64,000 nucleotides of DNA from G963674505 sp964575975 (GTDB lineage Bacteria > Desulfobacterota > Desulfobacteria > Desulfobacterales > SKZT01), in the NCBI GenBank assembly GCA_964575975.1, contig CAZNTU010000006.1, positions 4,334 to 68,333 on the forward strand, written 5' to 3'. This document shows positions 7,562 through 15,654 of this stretch, piece by piece (positions within the stretch are counted from its first letter, which is position 1; every line of letters begins with the position of its first letter). The translations under genes were made by a program, and so were the position numbers. The notes beneath the pieces are model-generated. The model did no database searches. It saw only the letters and a program-made list of their open reading frames with translations, and was not told the origin of the DNA.

Positions 7562-9142
7562 CTAGGCTGAGGAAACGGAGAGTTTTCGGACCACGGACGG
7601 AAACCTTCCCGGATCGGTATGCGGAATGAACTTGGCGGCGCTGAACCGGTTCATGAAATCTTGGTTCACGTTAAGTTCCATATAGGTAATGCGGTCTCGT
7701 ATTCCATCAATTTGGTCGACCGCCGACGGCCGGGTCAGAACCATTGTCGCTCCTCCGAGGGAGCTGTTTCCGATGGCCTGGTAGGATTCCAGCGGAAGGT
7801 CGGGAAGCATTCCGATGGAGATGGCGGAGCGGGGATCGATGAAGGACCCGAACGTTCCGGCCACGTAGAACTTGGACAATTCCGTCGCGTTCATGCCGAC
7901 GGTGCCGGCGATGGTTTCCAGGATGGTGAACATGGCTGCCTTGCTGCGCACAAGACTGTCAAGATCCGCTTGGCTGATCGTCAAATCCTCTCCGGTCGCG
8001 GAATCCTTCGAATCGACCACAGTCAGGTGCGCCAGACCGTCGACCTCCCTCAGCCGCTTGCCGCAGGCCGATGGAACAAGTTTTCCCCGAACGTCCATCA
8101 TGCCGGCTAGAAACAGTTGCGCGGCCAGGTCGATCAAACCGGAACCGCATATTCCGCGAGGAGTTTCGTCTTCGATGGCGTGGATGGAGAATGCTTTCGT
8201 TTCCGGATCGATCTTGATCCTGTCGATCACCCCCGGTCCGGCCATCATGCCCATGCGGGTCACCCCGCTTTCCAGCGCCGGACCCGCCGCTCCTGCGCAA
8301 GCTATCAGCCAGTGCTTGTTTCCCAGGACCACTTCGGCGTTGGTGCCCACATCGACCAGGATGGAGGTCTCCTCGATCTTGTTCAACCCTGAATAAAGTA
8401 TGCCCGCGATCAGGTCTCCGCCGAAATAGCTCCCGATGTTGGGAAAGGTCATTACTCTTGCGAAAGGATTGGCGGCAAGGCCGATCTCCGCCGCCTTGGC
8501 CAGTCCGGGACGGTTCGCGGCGGGAATGTACGGTTCGCGAATAATCCACCGGGGAGGCAATTTCAAAAAAAGGTGCGTCATGGCAGTATTTCCCGCCACT
8601 GTGATCAAATGCACGTTTTGCGGCGATATGCCGCATTTATCGCACAGGCTTTTCATTTCGCGGTTCAGTCCGTCCACGATCAGGCGGTTCAACCGATGCA
8701 GGCCGTCTTTCGTCTCCGCGAAATGGATGCGTACCAAGATATCGGGACCGATTTCCCCTTGGGGATTGTCGAACGCGGATTCCGCCAGCGCTTTTCCATC
8801 GGCCAGATCGACGAGCCGCAAAACTACCCGAGAGGTACCCAGATCGACGGCCAGTCCGGCGAGCGTCTCGTCGGAAAAGGCGTCGGCCACGCCCGCCAAC
8901 ACGTATCGTCCACGGTCCTTGAATACGACGCAGCGCGCTTTGTAATCGCATTTGCGGAGAAAATCCGGAAGCATTCGCGCCATTGCCAAGTCGATTTCAA
9001 TGAAATCGACACCGAGTTCGCGCTTCAATGCTCCGGCCAGGCGGTCGGCGTCCGCCGTATTGTCTTTCAAAGAGGGAGGAATCAACGATATGGCAATTAC
9101 CCAGCTCTCGGGCGTTTTGACTGTTTCGGGATTTTTCGTCAA
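7562..9142 (-). CDS. ASKHA-domain protein, corrinoid-activation (RACE/DUF4445) type without ferredoxin domain
   Basis: A 526-residue protein of the acetate/sugar kinase-Hsc70-actin superfamily related to the ATP-dependent reductive activators of corrinoid proteins. It has GLAVDLGTSRVVLRLVDLADG (first phosphate loop), VAGNTAMTHLFL, ILVDVGTNAEVVLG (second phosphate loop) and GICGSGLIDLAAQL plus FYVAGTFGSFID, all family hallmarks. The N-terminal 2Fe-2S domain of classical activators is missing: the first 90 residues contain no four-Cys ferredoxin pattern. An electron donor would have to be a separate protein. The start is TTG 9142, with GGAG upstream. It heads a minus-strand series with Sir2 and, further upstream, CooC, which fits one-carbon or acetyl-CoA-pathway metabolism, but no corrinoid protein is in the window. 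Confidence 0.82.
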   Translation of the reverse strand: MTKNPETVKTPESWVIAISLIPPSLKDNTADADRLAGALKRELGVDFIEIDLAMARMLPDFLRKCDYKARCVVFKDRGRYVLAGVADAFSDETLAGLAVDLGTSRVVLRLVDLADGKALAESAFDNPQGEIGPDILVRIHFAETKDGLHRLNRLIVDGLNREMKSLCDKCGISPQNVHLITVAGNTAMTHLFLKLPPRWIIREPYIPAANRPGLAKAAEIGLAANPFARVMTFPNIGSYFGGDLIAGILYSGLNKIEETSILVDVGTNAEVVLGNKHWLIACAGAAGPALESGVTRMGMMAGPGVIDRIKIDPETKAFSIHAIEDETPRGICGSGLIDLAAQLFLAGMMDVRGKLVPSACGKRLREVDGLAHLTVVDSKDSATGEDLTISQADLDSLVRSKAAMFTILETIAGTVGMNATELSKFYVAGTFGSFIDPRSAISIGMLPDLPLESYQAIGNSSLGGATMVLTRPSAVDQIDGIRDRITYMELNVNQDFMNRFSAAKFIPHTDPGRFPSVVRKLSVSSA

Positions 9143-9168
9143 ATCGGTCTCCGTATGATTTCAAAGGT

Positions 9169-9927
9169 TCAGCTGCTTTGTTTGCGAATCCGTTCCACGG
9201 CGGCCACCAACCGGTTCATAGTCTCTCCGGCTTTTCCCTTTAGGATGTGATCGCCGATATTGCCGGTAAGCGGCGTGGGTTCAGGGTTTATCTCGATGAT
9301 TTTCGCTCCGGCGCGCTTGGCTATTGCAGGAATGAAAGCTACGGGTTGAACGACTGCGGAGGTCCCCACCACCAGCATCGCGTCGCATGTGGAGGCGGCT
9401 TCGAGAGACCGTTGCATTGCCAGTTGGGGAATCGGTTCTCCGAAAAAGACGCATTCGGGGCGATAAATCCCGCCGCATCGGCACCGGGGCGGAATTTCGG
9501 AAAGAACGAGGCTTCGCGTATCGATTCGTTCGTCGCATTCGAGGCAACGGTGATGCGCGAAAGTGCCGTGGAACTCGATGACGTCCGTACTGCCGGCCAG
9601 CTGGTGGAGCCCGTCCACGTTCTGGGTAATCACCGTGGACATTATTCCCATTCGCTCCAAGGAGGCAAGGCCTGTGTGGGCGTCGTTGGGAACCGCCTTA
9701 TCGACCACAGTTTTAAGTTCGCGGAGAAGCACGTCCCACACTTTCGCCGGGTCCCTCATGAACGCGTCGATGGAGGCGTATTCCATGGGATCGAATTTTT
9801 CCCACACGCCCCCCTTTCCTCTGAACGGAGGAATGCCGCTCTCGACCGAGATCCCCGCGCCGGTCAAGGCCACGGCTTTCCGCGCGGAGGAAAGATATTT
9901 TGCCGTCAGTTCGATCAAATCCACCAT
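9169..9927 (-). CDS. cobB: Sir2-type NAD-dependent protein deacylase
   Basis: This 252-residue enzyme removes acyl groups from lysine using NAD, giving nicotinamide and O-acyl-ADP-ribose. Motifs in order are ALTGAGISVESGIPPFRG (NAD binding), TQNVDGLH, the catalytic His in EFHGT, zinc Cys residues in CLEC and CRCG, and VVGTSAVVQPVA. The length is standard for bacterial sirtuins. Its gene is nine bases from the MBL hydrolase gene. It adds a deacylase to a region that also encodes an AcuC-like deacetylase and, 28 kb away, a GNAT-fused acyl-CoA synthetase that could be its opposing acetyltransferase. Confidence 0.93.
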   Translation of the reverse strand: MVDLIELTAKYLSSARKAVALTGAGISVESGIPPFRGKGGVWEKFDPMEYASIDAFMRDPAKVWDVLLRELKTVVDKAVPNDAHTGLASLERMGIMSTVITQNVDGLHQLAGSTDVIEFHGTFAHHRCLECDERIDTRSLVLSEIPPRCRCGGIYRPECVFFGEPIPQLAMQRSLEAASTCDAMLVVGTSAVVQPVAFIPAIAKRAGAKIIEINPEPTPLTGNIGDHILKGKAGETMNRLVAAVERIRKQSS

Positions 9928-9936
9928 AAAAGACTC

Positions 9937-10776
9937 CTACAATTCGAACACGGAACCCGTCCTTACGATGTCGCACTCGAGAGACGAGCCTCTGTCGTCG
10001 ATGGTTTTCAGGCATTCGGCCAAAATCGCGTCGGCTTGGTCGTCCGTGCGCTCCTGGTTCAAATGGAACAGGCCGAATTCTTTGACTCCGGCTTGGAAGG
10101 CCAACTCCAAGGCCTCAGTATAGGAAGAGTGGCCCCATTCCATTGTGGCCTTGTATTCCTCGGGGGTGTACTCGGCGTCATGGATCAGCAGGTCCGCTTC
10201 GGCGCAAAACTCCAAATAATCGTCGAATCGAAGTCCTCCCGGATGAACGTAGCCGAGTTCGTTGTCGGTCAGAAACACGAACGATTTTCCGTCCTCGATG
10301 AACTTGTAGCCGCTTCCTTTGTTAGGATGGCTCAACGGCACGGGAACCACGGTAACCGAACCGATTTCGAATTGAAGGGGACAGCTTTCCTCGTAGATTA
10401 TATTCGCTTTTATGTCGGAATATCTCACGGGAAAGTTCGGGGGATCCATAACTTTCGACAGCATCATTTCCACGTAACGGCTTGGAAAGGGGCAGCGTTG
10501 CATCCGGATTTTGGTTTTCCGACTGTAAAGGGGCTTGAAGAATGGAAAACCCATGAGGTGGTCCCAATGAGCGTGGGTGAAAAGGAGATTGTAGTCGCGG
10601 CGCTGTTCCTCCATCAATTTGATTCCAAGCTTTCTGATTCCGGTACCGGCGTCGATTATAATCAAATCGCCGCTGCGAGCGGCGATCTCGATGCAGGTGG
10701 TCTCTCCCCCGTATTTTATGTATTCTTTTCCGGAAACTGGAATCGAACCTCTGGAACCCCAACATGTTATAATCAT
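9937..10776 (-). CDS. MBL-fold metal-dependent hydrolase
   Basis: A 279-residue metallo-beta-lactamase-fold protein. The N-terminal CWGSRGSIPV segment, THAHWDHLMGFPFF (metal motif), LSHPNKGSGY, FLTDNELG and HDAEYTPEEY, then WGHSS, match the RNase Z/cAMP phosphodiesterase-like group that is often found in deltaproteobacterial and cyanobacterial genomes next to signalling genes. The substrate is unknown; a phosphodiester is most likely by family. It lies between the PrmA-like and Sir2 genes on the same strand with short gaps, so it is probably cotranscribed. Confidence 0.87.
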   Translation of the reverse strand: MIITCWGSRGSIPVSGKEYIKYGGETTCIEIAARSGDLIIIDAGTGIRKLGIKLMEEQRRDYNLLFTHAHWDHLMGFPFFKPLYSRKTKIRMQRCPFPSRYVEMMLSKVMDPPNFPVRYSDIKANIIYEESCPLQFEIGSVTVVPVPLSHPNKGSGYKFIEDGKSFVFLTDNELGYVHPGGLRFDDYLEFCAEADLLIHDAEYTPEEYKATMEWGHSSYTEALELAFQAGVKEFGLFHLNQERTDDQADAILAECLKTIDDRGSSLECDIVRTGSVFEL

Positions 10777-10812
10777 CTCAGACCTTCCGATTCGACAGGG
10801 CAGGTTGTCGTT

Positions 10813-11682
10813 TCAGTCAATCCCACCCATGAACGTATGCCAAACGCCGTCCCTCTCCCATCTCTTGGAAATTGTCACTCCTCGTCTCTCCAGTTGCGAC
10901 GCCGCGTCCCTGGCTTGGCTTCGCAAGAGGCCCGATAGCACGAACCACCTTTTCCGGTAAAAGCCCTCGGATTCCAAAAGTCTCTTCATTACGTCGTAAT
11001 GGATATTGGCGATTATCAGTTCCGACGGTGCATCGACGAAATCCAACGCGTTTCCCTGGATCGCGACGATTTTGTCCTCCATCGCGTTCAAACCGATATT
11101 TTCCCGGGCGGTTCGAACCGCCAGCAAATTGAAATCAGCGGCAAGGCATCTGCGGCATCCCAAGGTTGCCGCCGCCAAAGCCAAGATTCCCGTTCCGCAG
11201 CCCAAATCAAGTGCTGTGTCGCACTTGGCACGAGTATATATCAATTCCAAGGCTTCGATGCAATCCCGCGTTGTCGCGTGCAATCCGTTGCCGAAAACAA
11301 CTCCGGGATCCAATACGATTTTTTTCAGCTTCCCGGCCAGCCGTTCCTCTCGGATCTCTTCCCAGGGAGGCGCGATCAGGAACCCGCCGATCTCCATGGA
11401 GGAAAACCTGCCGCCCTGCCACTCGTCGTATGTCATTCGGTACCGATCGACGAGCTTCAAACCCTTTTGCGATTCGAGGAATTTCGAGACGTCCTCGTCG
11501 GCCGGTTTCGAAAAGAACAGAAACGAGAAACCTTCCTCCTCCCAATTCCCGATGAACCGACTGTCGAAGAAAGAGGATGCCGACGGCGCTCTGCCCTCCA
11601 GGTAATATATATAAAGGTCGCCGTACGGTCTTCGACCGGCATCTTCTCTATAGGAGATTTCGGAGCTTTCGACGCTATTCAT
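10813..11682 (-). CDS. prmA: ribosomal protein L11 methyltransferase-like enzyme
   Basis: A 289-residue class I SAM methyltransferase. The C-terminal half has the PrmA signature DPGVVFGNGLHATTR, the SAM motif LDLGCGTGILALAA and NIHYDVM in place of the usual NI-polar segment after motif IV. The N-terminal half is divergent, which leaves open a different protein substrate. It begins inside the end of the CBS-ACT gene (eight-base overlap), so translation is likely coupled. Confidence 0.85.
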   Translation of the reverse strand: MNSVESSEISYREDAGRRPYGDLYIYYLEGRAPSASSFFDSRFIGNWEEEGFSFLFFSKPADEDVSKFLESQKGLKLVDRYRMTYDEWQGGRFSSMEIGGFLIAPPWEEIREERLAGKLKKIVLDPGVVFGNGLHATTRDCIEALELIYTRAKCDTALDLGCGTGILALAAATLGCRRCLAADFNLLAVRTARENIGLNAMEDKIVAIQGNALDFVDAPSELIIANIHYDVMKRLLESEGFYRKRWFVLSGLLRSQARDAASQLERRGVTISKRWERDGVWHTFMGGID

Positions 11683-12352
11683 TATGCGGAAGCTGGTCCA
11701 GGTACCATTTCATGGGATCCAAAAGTTCGAACCCCGCTTCCTGGAGCTTCTTTTTCACCCTTGCCGCGTTGTTCGTCAACAAGTACGGGAAAACCGCCCG
11801 CTTGCCCTCTTCCCAATGCCTCGCGACCAAAATGCTTCCCATAGAGACGTTTTCCGAGGTTATAATATCCACTATTTTCTTCATCTGTCCGATTTTATGT
11901 TCGGCCACAATGCATACCAAAACGCCCGGTTCGCCGATGCCCATTACGTTGACGAACGCTCTGAGCAAATCGCGCGTGGATATTATTCCCTTCAGACGTT
12001 TTTCGTCGTCGACGACCGGAAAAGCCCCGACATGGTGTCGCTGAAACAGAATAAGCACGTCTTGGAGCGTGTACGCGGGAGAGACCGTGATCAAGTCGGA
12101 GGTCATGATGTCTTCGGCTTTTATCTCGGACAGCTTTTCCCTGGCCTCCTTGCTGTTGAAGTCGTCGATCGCCAACGCGGGCATTGCGCTGCGAACGTCG
12201 CGGTCGGTGACCATTCCCAGAAGAATGCCGGAATCGTCGATCACGGGAACGTGCCGTATCTTTTTTTCGTCCATAAGTTTCCTGATCTCCAGAATGCCGG
12301 TCTCTCCGCCGATGGTGATCAGTTTTCGGGTCATGGATTTGCTGACAAACAT
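11675..12352 (-). CDS. CBS-pair plus ACT-like protein (AcuB-like)
   Basis: A 225-residue cytoplasmic regulator. Residues 1-60 and 78-140 form two CBS motifs (VSKSMTRKLITI..., VPVIDDSGILLGMVTDRD; EDIMTSDLITVSPAYTLQDV, FPVVDDEKRLKGIISTRDLL), which together bind an adenosine nucleotide. Residues 145-215 read as an ACT-like domain (VLVCIVAEHKIGQMKKIVDI). This arrangement is that of Bacillus AcuB. The next gene upstream encodes an AcuC-like deacetylase, the same pairing as in acuABC, where the products control acetyl-CoA synthetase by acetylation. I infer a regulatory role here. Confidence 0.85.
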   Translation of the reverse strand: MFVSKSMTRKLITIGGETGILEIRKLMDEKKIRHVPVIDDSGILLGMVTDRDVRSAMPALAIDDFNSKEAREKLSEIKAEDIMTSDLITVSPAYTLQDVLILFQRHHVGAFPVVDDEKRLKGIISTRDLLRAFVNVMGIGEPGVLVCIVAEHKIGQMKKIVDIITSENVSMGSILVARHWEEGKRAVFPYLLTNNAARVKKKLQEAGFELLDPMKWYLDQLPHNE

Positions 12353-12409
12353 TTGAACCTATCCCCCTTCGATTTTTAACGTCGATGTTTGGTTTAGACA
12401 AGCGCTTCG

Positions 12410-13363
12410 CTATTTTTCCCCGAGCAACGCCTTGAGGTGATTTCTGGCCAGTTCGGGCAGGACTTTAAGGCAATAGCCGCCCTCCAGGACGCTGATCAAA
12501 CGGCCCTTCGTATATTTTTCCGCCATCGCCGCCATTTGCTCCATCATCCAGTCGTACCATTCCGTGGTCAGCATGATCCCGGACATGTCGTCTTCGCAAT
12601 GGCCGTCGAAACCGGTGGACAGGATGATCATTTCCGGCTTGAACCTTTCGAAGGCGGGGAGGAGGTCCCTTTGGACGATTTGTTTGTATTCGTGGTCGCC
12701 CTGTCCCGGAAGCGCGGGAGAATTCTTGGTGAAACCGAAACCTTTCCCGGAGCCTTGCTCGAATTCGCGGCCGGTTCCGGGAAACGCGAACGACGGGTGT
12801 TCGTGAACGGAATAGTAGAAAACGGTAGGGTCGTGTTCGAACATGTGCTGAGTGGCGTTTCCGTGATGGACGTCGAAATCGACGATGCCGATCCTCTCGA
12901 TTCCAAACTCCATTTGCAGATATTTGGCGCAGATCGCCACGTTGTTGAAATAGCAGAAACCCATGGCCTCCGATTTCTCCGCATGGTGCCCCGGCGGCCT
13001 CACGGCGCAGAAGACGTTGTCGAGTTCGCCCTCCATCACCAGCCTGGCGGCCTCCAAAATGCCGCCAACGGCCAGAAAGGCGGTTTCATAGGTCTCCGTA
13101 CACATTTGGTTGTCCGTGCTGTCCATATGATTGTTGCCGCAAAGGCAAACCTCCTCGAACCGCCGAATGTACGCTTTCGAATGGACCGTCTCGATCCATT
13201 TCGATTCCGCCCGGGAAGCCTTGAGAAGCCTGACTTTGTCGAGCAACCCGCCTTCCTGGATTCCCTTGTATATGGCTAACAGCCTGTCCGACGTTTCGGG
13301 ATGGTAGATTCCGGTATCGTGGAGCAGGTATCTTTCGTCGTACAAAAAACCCGTTTTGTTCAT
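12410..13363 (-). CDS. histone-deacetylase-family protein (AcuC-like)
   Basis: A 317-residue zinc-dependent deacetylase of the arginase/HDAC fold. It has the start LYDERYLLHDTGIYHPE, the active-site run AVRPPGHHAE, metal ligands in IVDFDVHHGNATQHMF and ILSTGFDGHCEDD, and LEGGYCLKVL near the end. The length is as expected for bacterial class II-like HDACs. Targets are probably acetylated lysines or acetylated polyamines; the neighbouring AcuB-like gene favours the protein-deacetylation role known for AcuC. No acuA-type free acetyltransferase is adjacent. Confidence 0.92.
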   Translation of the reverse strand: MNKTGFLYDERYLLHDTGIYHPETSDRLLAIYKGIQEGGLLDKVRLLKASRAESKWIETVHSKAYIRRFEEVCLCGNNHMDSTDNQMCTETYETAFLAVGGILEAARLVMEGELDNVFCAVRPPGHHAEKSEAMGFCYFNNVAICAKYLQMEFGIERIGIVDFDVHHGNATQHMFEHDPTVFYYSVHEHPSFAFPGTGREFEQGSGKGFGFTKNSPALPGQGDHEYKQIVQRDLLPAFERFKPEMIILSTGFDGHCEDDMSGIMLTTEWYDWMMEQMAAMAEKYTKGRLISVLEGGYCLKVLPELARNHLKALLGEK

Positions 13364-13400
13364 AATGAGCGCAACCTGTGGGGAAAAAGTGTTCGGAAAG

Positions 13401-14153
13401 CTATTCGACTATTTTATCGAATATCTCGAAGGCGGCCTTTACCGCTCGGTTGTCCTCCGGAATTTCGACGGTCGGTTTTCCCTTAAGATCGTACTCGTAG
13501 ACGCTGTCGTCCTCGGGTATCGTTCCGATCAACTCGAGGTCTTCCTCCTCGAGCAGTTTGGCGACTTCTTCCGAAGCGCTGCCGTTTTTGGCCTGGTTGA
13601 TGACCAAGAAGCTTTTGCCCACGCCGATGTTCAGTTCCTTCGCCAGCTTGTTGATTCGAACCGCCGCCTGGATAGATCTCCTGGAGGTGTCGGAAACGAT
13701 CAGAAGAACGTTGACGTCCTTGGTGGTCAAGCGGCTGATATGCTCCATCCCGGCCTCGTTGTCCATGACGATATAGGGATAGTTGTCGGTCAGTTTTTCC
13801 AGAAAGCCGGCCAGAAGCGAGTTGGCCGCGCAATAGCATCCTTGCCCCTCGGGCTGGCCCATTACGATGAGATCGTACCCTTCGGCCTCGATGACCGCCT
13901 GCTGCAGCTTCATGTCCATGAACACGTCCTTGGTCATGCCGCTGGGCACCTGTCCTTTTTTCATCTGCTCCCGGGCTTCGCCTAGGGTTTCGCAAACGTC
14001 CATCCCCAAAACCTCGTTCAAGTTCGCGTTCGCGTCGGCATCGACCGCCAAAATAGGCGTTTTGCCCTTGTTCTGGAGATATTTTATCAACAAACCGGCC
14101 ACCGTGGTTTTTCCCGTTCCGCCTTTTCCGGCCAATGCAACTGTGAATGCCAT
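13401..14153 (-). CDS. cooC: CooC/AcsF-like carbon monoxide dehydrogenase maturation ATPase
   Basis: A 250-residue MinD-type P-loop ATPase that loads nickel into carbon monoxide dehydrogenase or acetyl-CoA synthase. It opens with the deviant Walker A GKGGTGKTT, then AVDADANANLNEVLG, the dimer-bridging CxC in QGCYCAAN, and MDNEAGMEHISRLTT. All are CooC hallmarks. The dehydrogenase itself is outside the window. The gene is divergent from an acyl-CoA dehydrogenase gene and is the first of the minus-strand run that continues through the AcuC-like, AcuB-like, Sir2 and ASKHA genes, though gaps of 37-57 bases allow internal promoters. Confidence 0.93.
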   Translation of the reverse strand: MAFTVALAGKGGTGKTTVAGLLIKYLQNKGKTPILAVDADANANLNEVLGMDVCETLGEAREQMKKGQVPSGMTKDVFMDMKLQQAVIEAEGYDLIVMGQPEGQGCYCAANSLLAGFLEKLTDNYPYIVMDNEAGMEHISRLTTKDVNVLLIVSDTSRRSIQAAVRINKLAKELNIGVGKSFLVINQAKNGSASEEVAKLLEEEDLELIGTIPEDDSVYEYDLKGKPTVEIPEDNRAVKAAFEIFDKIVE

Positions 14154-14468
14154 GATTACAGACTCCCTGTTTCGTAATTAATGCGGTTGAAAATCGTTGT
14201 CCTGCCAATATCCTTGCATCCCGGCCCACCGATATTCGAAAAAACGTTTTTGTCCGAAAAATCGGCGCCGATGCCCGGAGATTTTTGATCGACAACAAAT
14301 TAAGGGTTATTTAGGACAGTTGCAACTGACAGTCAAGAAACTTTTAAATCGAGACGCTTGCTAAAAATTACGGGAAGACCGACCGCCTCTTGCATGTCGA
14401 GGCCGCGATGTGATACCTCTCTTGTCAGGAGCGCGCTTATCAATTCTCAACCGAAGGGGGTAGAAAAA
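14154..14468. other. intergenic divergent region between cooC and the acyl-CoA dehydrogenase gene
   Basis: These 315 bases must hold promoters for both divergent genes. I see no convincing -35/-10 pair, palindromic operator or RNA structure. The only clear element is the AAGGGGGT ribosome-binding site just before the dehydrogenase start at 14469. Confidence 0.5.
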
Positions 14469-15623
14469 ATGGATTTTGAATTAAGCAAATCGCAGAAAGA
14501 AATTCAGAAGGCGGCCAGGGATTTCGCGAAGGGGGAATTCGACAAGGAACTGGCTCTGGAGTTGGAGAAAAAGCACGAGTTTCCCCGCCAAATCTGGAAA
14601 AAGGCGGCGGAACTGGGATTTATCGGGATCCATTTTCCGGAAAAATACGAGGGGCAAGGACTGGGAGTTTTGGAAAACATCCTGGTGGCCGAGGAGTTTT
14701 GCCGAAGGGACTCCGGCATCGGAGCCGCAGTGATTCTTGCCAGTTTCGCCGCCGAAAATCTTCTCCGGTTCGGCTCCGAGGAAATGAAGGAAAAATACTT
14801 GCCGAAAGTCGCCTTGGGAGAGATGCTTTGCGGGGGGTGCTTTACCGAGCCGGACCATGGGTCCGACATAACCCGCATGGACACGACTGCGGTGAAAGAC
14901 GGCGGCGAATGGGTGATTAACGGTGTCAAGACTTTCATCACCAACGGGTGTTTGGCGAGTTTCTTCTCCGTGCTGTGCCAGACCGACGACCAAATCGAAC
15001 CGAGCCACCGGGGGCAAAGCATGATCCTGGTCGAAGCCGACGCTCCAGGCGTGACCGCGACCGAAATCGGCGACAAGATGGGAATCCACATGATGTCCAC
15101 GGCGGAGGTGACTTTCAAGAACGTCCGCGTACCGTTAAGCAACCTTATCGGCAAAGAGGGCAAAGGTTTCTACCAAGTTCTGGAATTTTTCGACGAAAGC
15201 CGGATTTTGGTTGCGGCTCAGGCGCTAGGGACGGCGCAGGGCGCTTTCGACAGAGCGCTGGACTACGTCAGGCAGCGGGAGCAGTTCGGAAAGAAAATCG
15301 GCCAGTTTCAGGCGAATCAGCACAAAATAGCGGATATGGCCACGAAGATCGAACTGGCGAGGCTGATCACGTACAAGGCCGCTTGGAACTTCGATCAAGG
15401 GCGCATCGACCCGAAACTGACCTCCATGGCGAAAATGTACGCGGCCAGAGCCGCCGTCGAGGTGGCCGACGAAGCTATCCAACTTTTAGGCGGCTACGGC
15501 TACATGCTCGAATACGAAGTCGAACGTTTCTACCGCGACGCCAAAATTACCGAAATCTACGAGGGTACCAAGGAAATCCAGAAGAATACCATCGCCGGGG
15601 CGGTTTTGGGGAAGATGAAATGA
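14469..15623 (+). CDS. acyl-CoA dehydrogenase
   Basis: This 384-residue flavoenzyme introduces the 2,3-double bond of acyl-CoA and passes electrons to electron-transfer flavoprotein. It shows CGGCFTEPDHGSDI (FAD/substrate loop), VINGVKTFITNG, GIHMMSTAEVTFKNVRVP and the C-terminal LLGGYGYMLEYEVERFYRDA and ITEIYEGTKEIQKNTIA. The catalytic base position in IYEGT carries Glu, as in short/medium-chain and benzylsuccinyl-type members. Chain-length preference cannot be settled. ATG 14469 was chosen because of the nearby ribosome-binding site and family start (MDFELSKSQ); frames open further upstream. No etfAB is adjacent. Confidence 0.94.
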   Translation: MDFELSKSQKEIQKAARDFAKGEFDKELALELEKKHEFPRQIWKKAAELGFIGIHFPEKYEGQGLGVLENILVAEEFCRRDSGIGAAVILASFAAENLLRFGSEEMKEKYLPKVALGEMLCGGCFTEPDHGSDITRMDTTAVKDGGEWVINGVKTFITNGCLASFFSVLCQTDDQIEPSHRGQSMILVEADAPGVTATEIGDKMGIHMMSTAEVTFKNVRVPLSNLIGKEGKGFYQVLEFFDESRILVAAQALGTAQGAFDRALDYVRQREQFGKKIGQFQANQHKIADMATKIELARLITYKAAWNFDQGRIDPKLTSMAKMYAARAAVEVADEAIQLLGGYGYMLEYEVERFYRDAKITEIYEGTKEIQKNTIAGAVLGKMK

Positions 15624-15654
15624 TGTCTTGGATCAAGAGGGGGAACAGCGCCGA

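Noticed and set aside
9247..10938. 563-codon plus-strand frame across the Sir2 and MBL genes
   Set aside because: It spans two well-supported minus-strand genes and has shadow-like composition.
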